Shown in pieces: positions 6,166-6,545 of a DNA stretch of 6,545 nucleotides. The DNA lies in assembly GCA_017620435.1 (NCBI GenBank), contig JAFZQL010000031.1, forward strand, positions 1 to 6,545, in the 5' to 3' direction. The notes beneath the pieces were generated by a model. That model saw only the letters and a list, made by a program, of their open reading frames with translations, made no database searches and had not been told where the DNA came from. A program made the position numbers and the translations under genes. Positions within the stretch are counted from its first letter, which is position 1. Every line of letters begins with the position of its first letter. Origin of the DNA: Erysipelotrichaceae bacterium. Lineage in GTDB: Bacteria; Bacillota_I; Bacilli_A; Erysipelotrichales; Erysipelotrichaceae.

Positions 6166-6545
6166 ATGTCAGAGTATATTCTTGAAATGAAAGATATCTG
6201 TAAATCCTTCCCTGGTGTAAAAGCGTTAGATCATGTGTCGCTGCAGCTGAAACCCGGACATGTCCATTCACTAATGGGCGAAAACGGTGCCGGCAAATCG
6301 ACACTGATGAAATGTCTGTTTGGCATCTATAAGAAAGATGATGGTTCGATCATATACAACGGCGAAGAAGTAAATATTTCCGACCCGTTTGATGCCTTGA
6401 ACAAAGGCATTGCCATGGTTCATCAGGAACTCATGCCGATCAGAGACCGTTCCATTGCGGAAAACATCTACTGCGGTAGATATCCGGTAAAAAAGTACGG
6501 TCCGATCGAGGTCATAGACCACAAGAAAATGAATGCGGATGCGCA
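6166..6545 (+). CDS. mglA: Galactose/methyl-galactoside ABC transporter ATPase MglA (partial)
   Basis: The first 126 residues of a sugar ABC ATPase; the gene runs off the right edge, and full-length MglA has about 500 residues in two nucleotide-binding domains. The opening LEMKDICKSFPGVKALDHV closely resembles E. coli MglA. Walker A is GENGAGKST at residues 38-46, followed by MKCLFGIYKKDDG. The Q-loop glutamine is Q87 in MVHQEL, and the family stretch RSIAENIYCGRYP follows. The signature motif and Walker B lie beyond the window. It would power import of sugar delivered by MglB through an MglC permease expected next. Start ATG 6166 has AAGGAGG (6153-6159) six bases upstream. It belongs to the mglB transcript, downstream of the intercistronic hairpin. 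Other CUT2-type sugars such as ribose or xylose are possible, but MglB favours galactose/glucose. Confidence 0.93.
   Translation, partial: MSEYILEMKDICKSFPGVKALDHVSLQLKPGHVHSLMGENGAGKSTLMKCLFGIYKKDDGSIIYNGEEVNISDPFDALNKGIAMVHQELMPIRDRSIAENIYCGRYPVKKYGPIEVIDHKKMNADA

Noticed and set aside
1..6545. Mobile element, phage, CRISPR or defence system
   Set aside because: No transposase, integrase, cas-like or toxin-antitoxin frame, no spaced repeats and no terminal inverted repeats were seen. All the complete genes are housekeeping, transport or sugar metabolism.

Overview
The window looks like a chromosomal segment from a low-to-mid GC Firmicute (Bacillota), most likely a gut anaerobe of the Erysipelotrichales/Clostridia type. 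This is an inference from strong AAGGAGG-type ribosome binding sites, sigma-A-like promoters, a CcpA/LacI-type operator, the style of the MATE transporter, the presence of rimO, and short intergenic gaps. The genus cannot be fixed from the sequence alone. All six genes, five complete and one cut by the right edge, lie on the + strand. I see no tRNA, rRNA, CRISPR array, insertion sequence or phage gene.

Left part (1-2752): a terminator hairpin closes an upstream gene whose last codons may be visible at 3-44. It is followed at once by a TATAAT box and a MATE-family drug/metabolite exporter (72-1421). One base after the exporter's stop comes rimO (1423-2736), the radical-SAM methylthiotransferase that modifies ribosomal protein S12. 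The rimO stop codon sits in the loop of its own intrinsic terminator.

Middle part (2753-4994): a new promoter drives a two-gene sugar-kinase unit. The first gene is a ROK-family sugar kinase that has lost the family's zinc-binding cysteines. The second, four bases later, is a divergent galactokinase-like GHMP kinase. No terminator is visible after the kinase pair.

Right part (4995-6545): a compact control region holds two tandem 11-bp direct repeats, a good promoter (TTGAAA-17-TACAAT), a perfect-consensus cre-type operator overlapping the -35 box, and a small 5' hairpin next to a strong ribosome binding site. It precedes mglB, a galactose/glucose-binding lipoprotein with the calcium loop intact. 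A strong hairpin with a weak T-tract then separates mglB from mglA, the ABC transporter ATPase, which runs off the window; mglC would be expected next.

Functional reading: MglB/MglA (plus the unseen permease) import galactose, glucose or a related hexose as free sugar. The two cytoplasmic kinases upstream would phosphorylate it, galactose by the GalK-like enzyme and glucose or a similar hexose by the ROK enzyme. Transport is apparently under catabolite-type repression, and the kinase promoter shows no such operator. I found no undescribed system. The points most worth checking are the altered sugar-contact and zinc-site residues in three adjacent sugar proteins, the mgl control region, and the apparently leaderless exporter gene.
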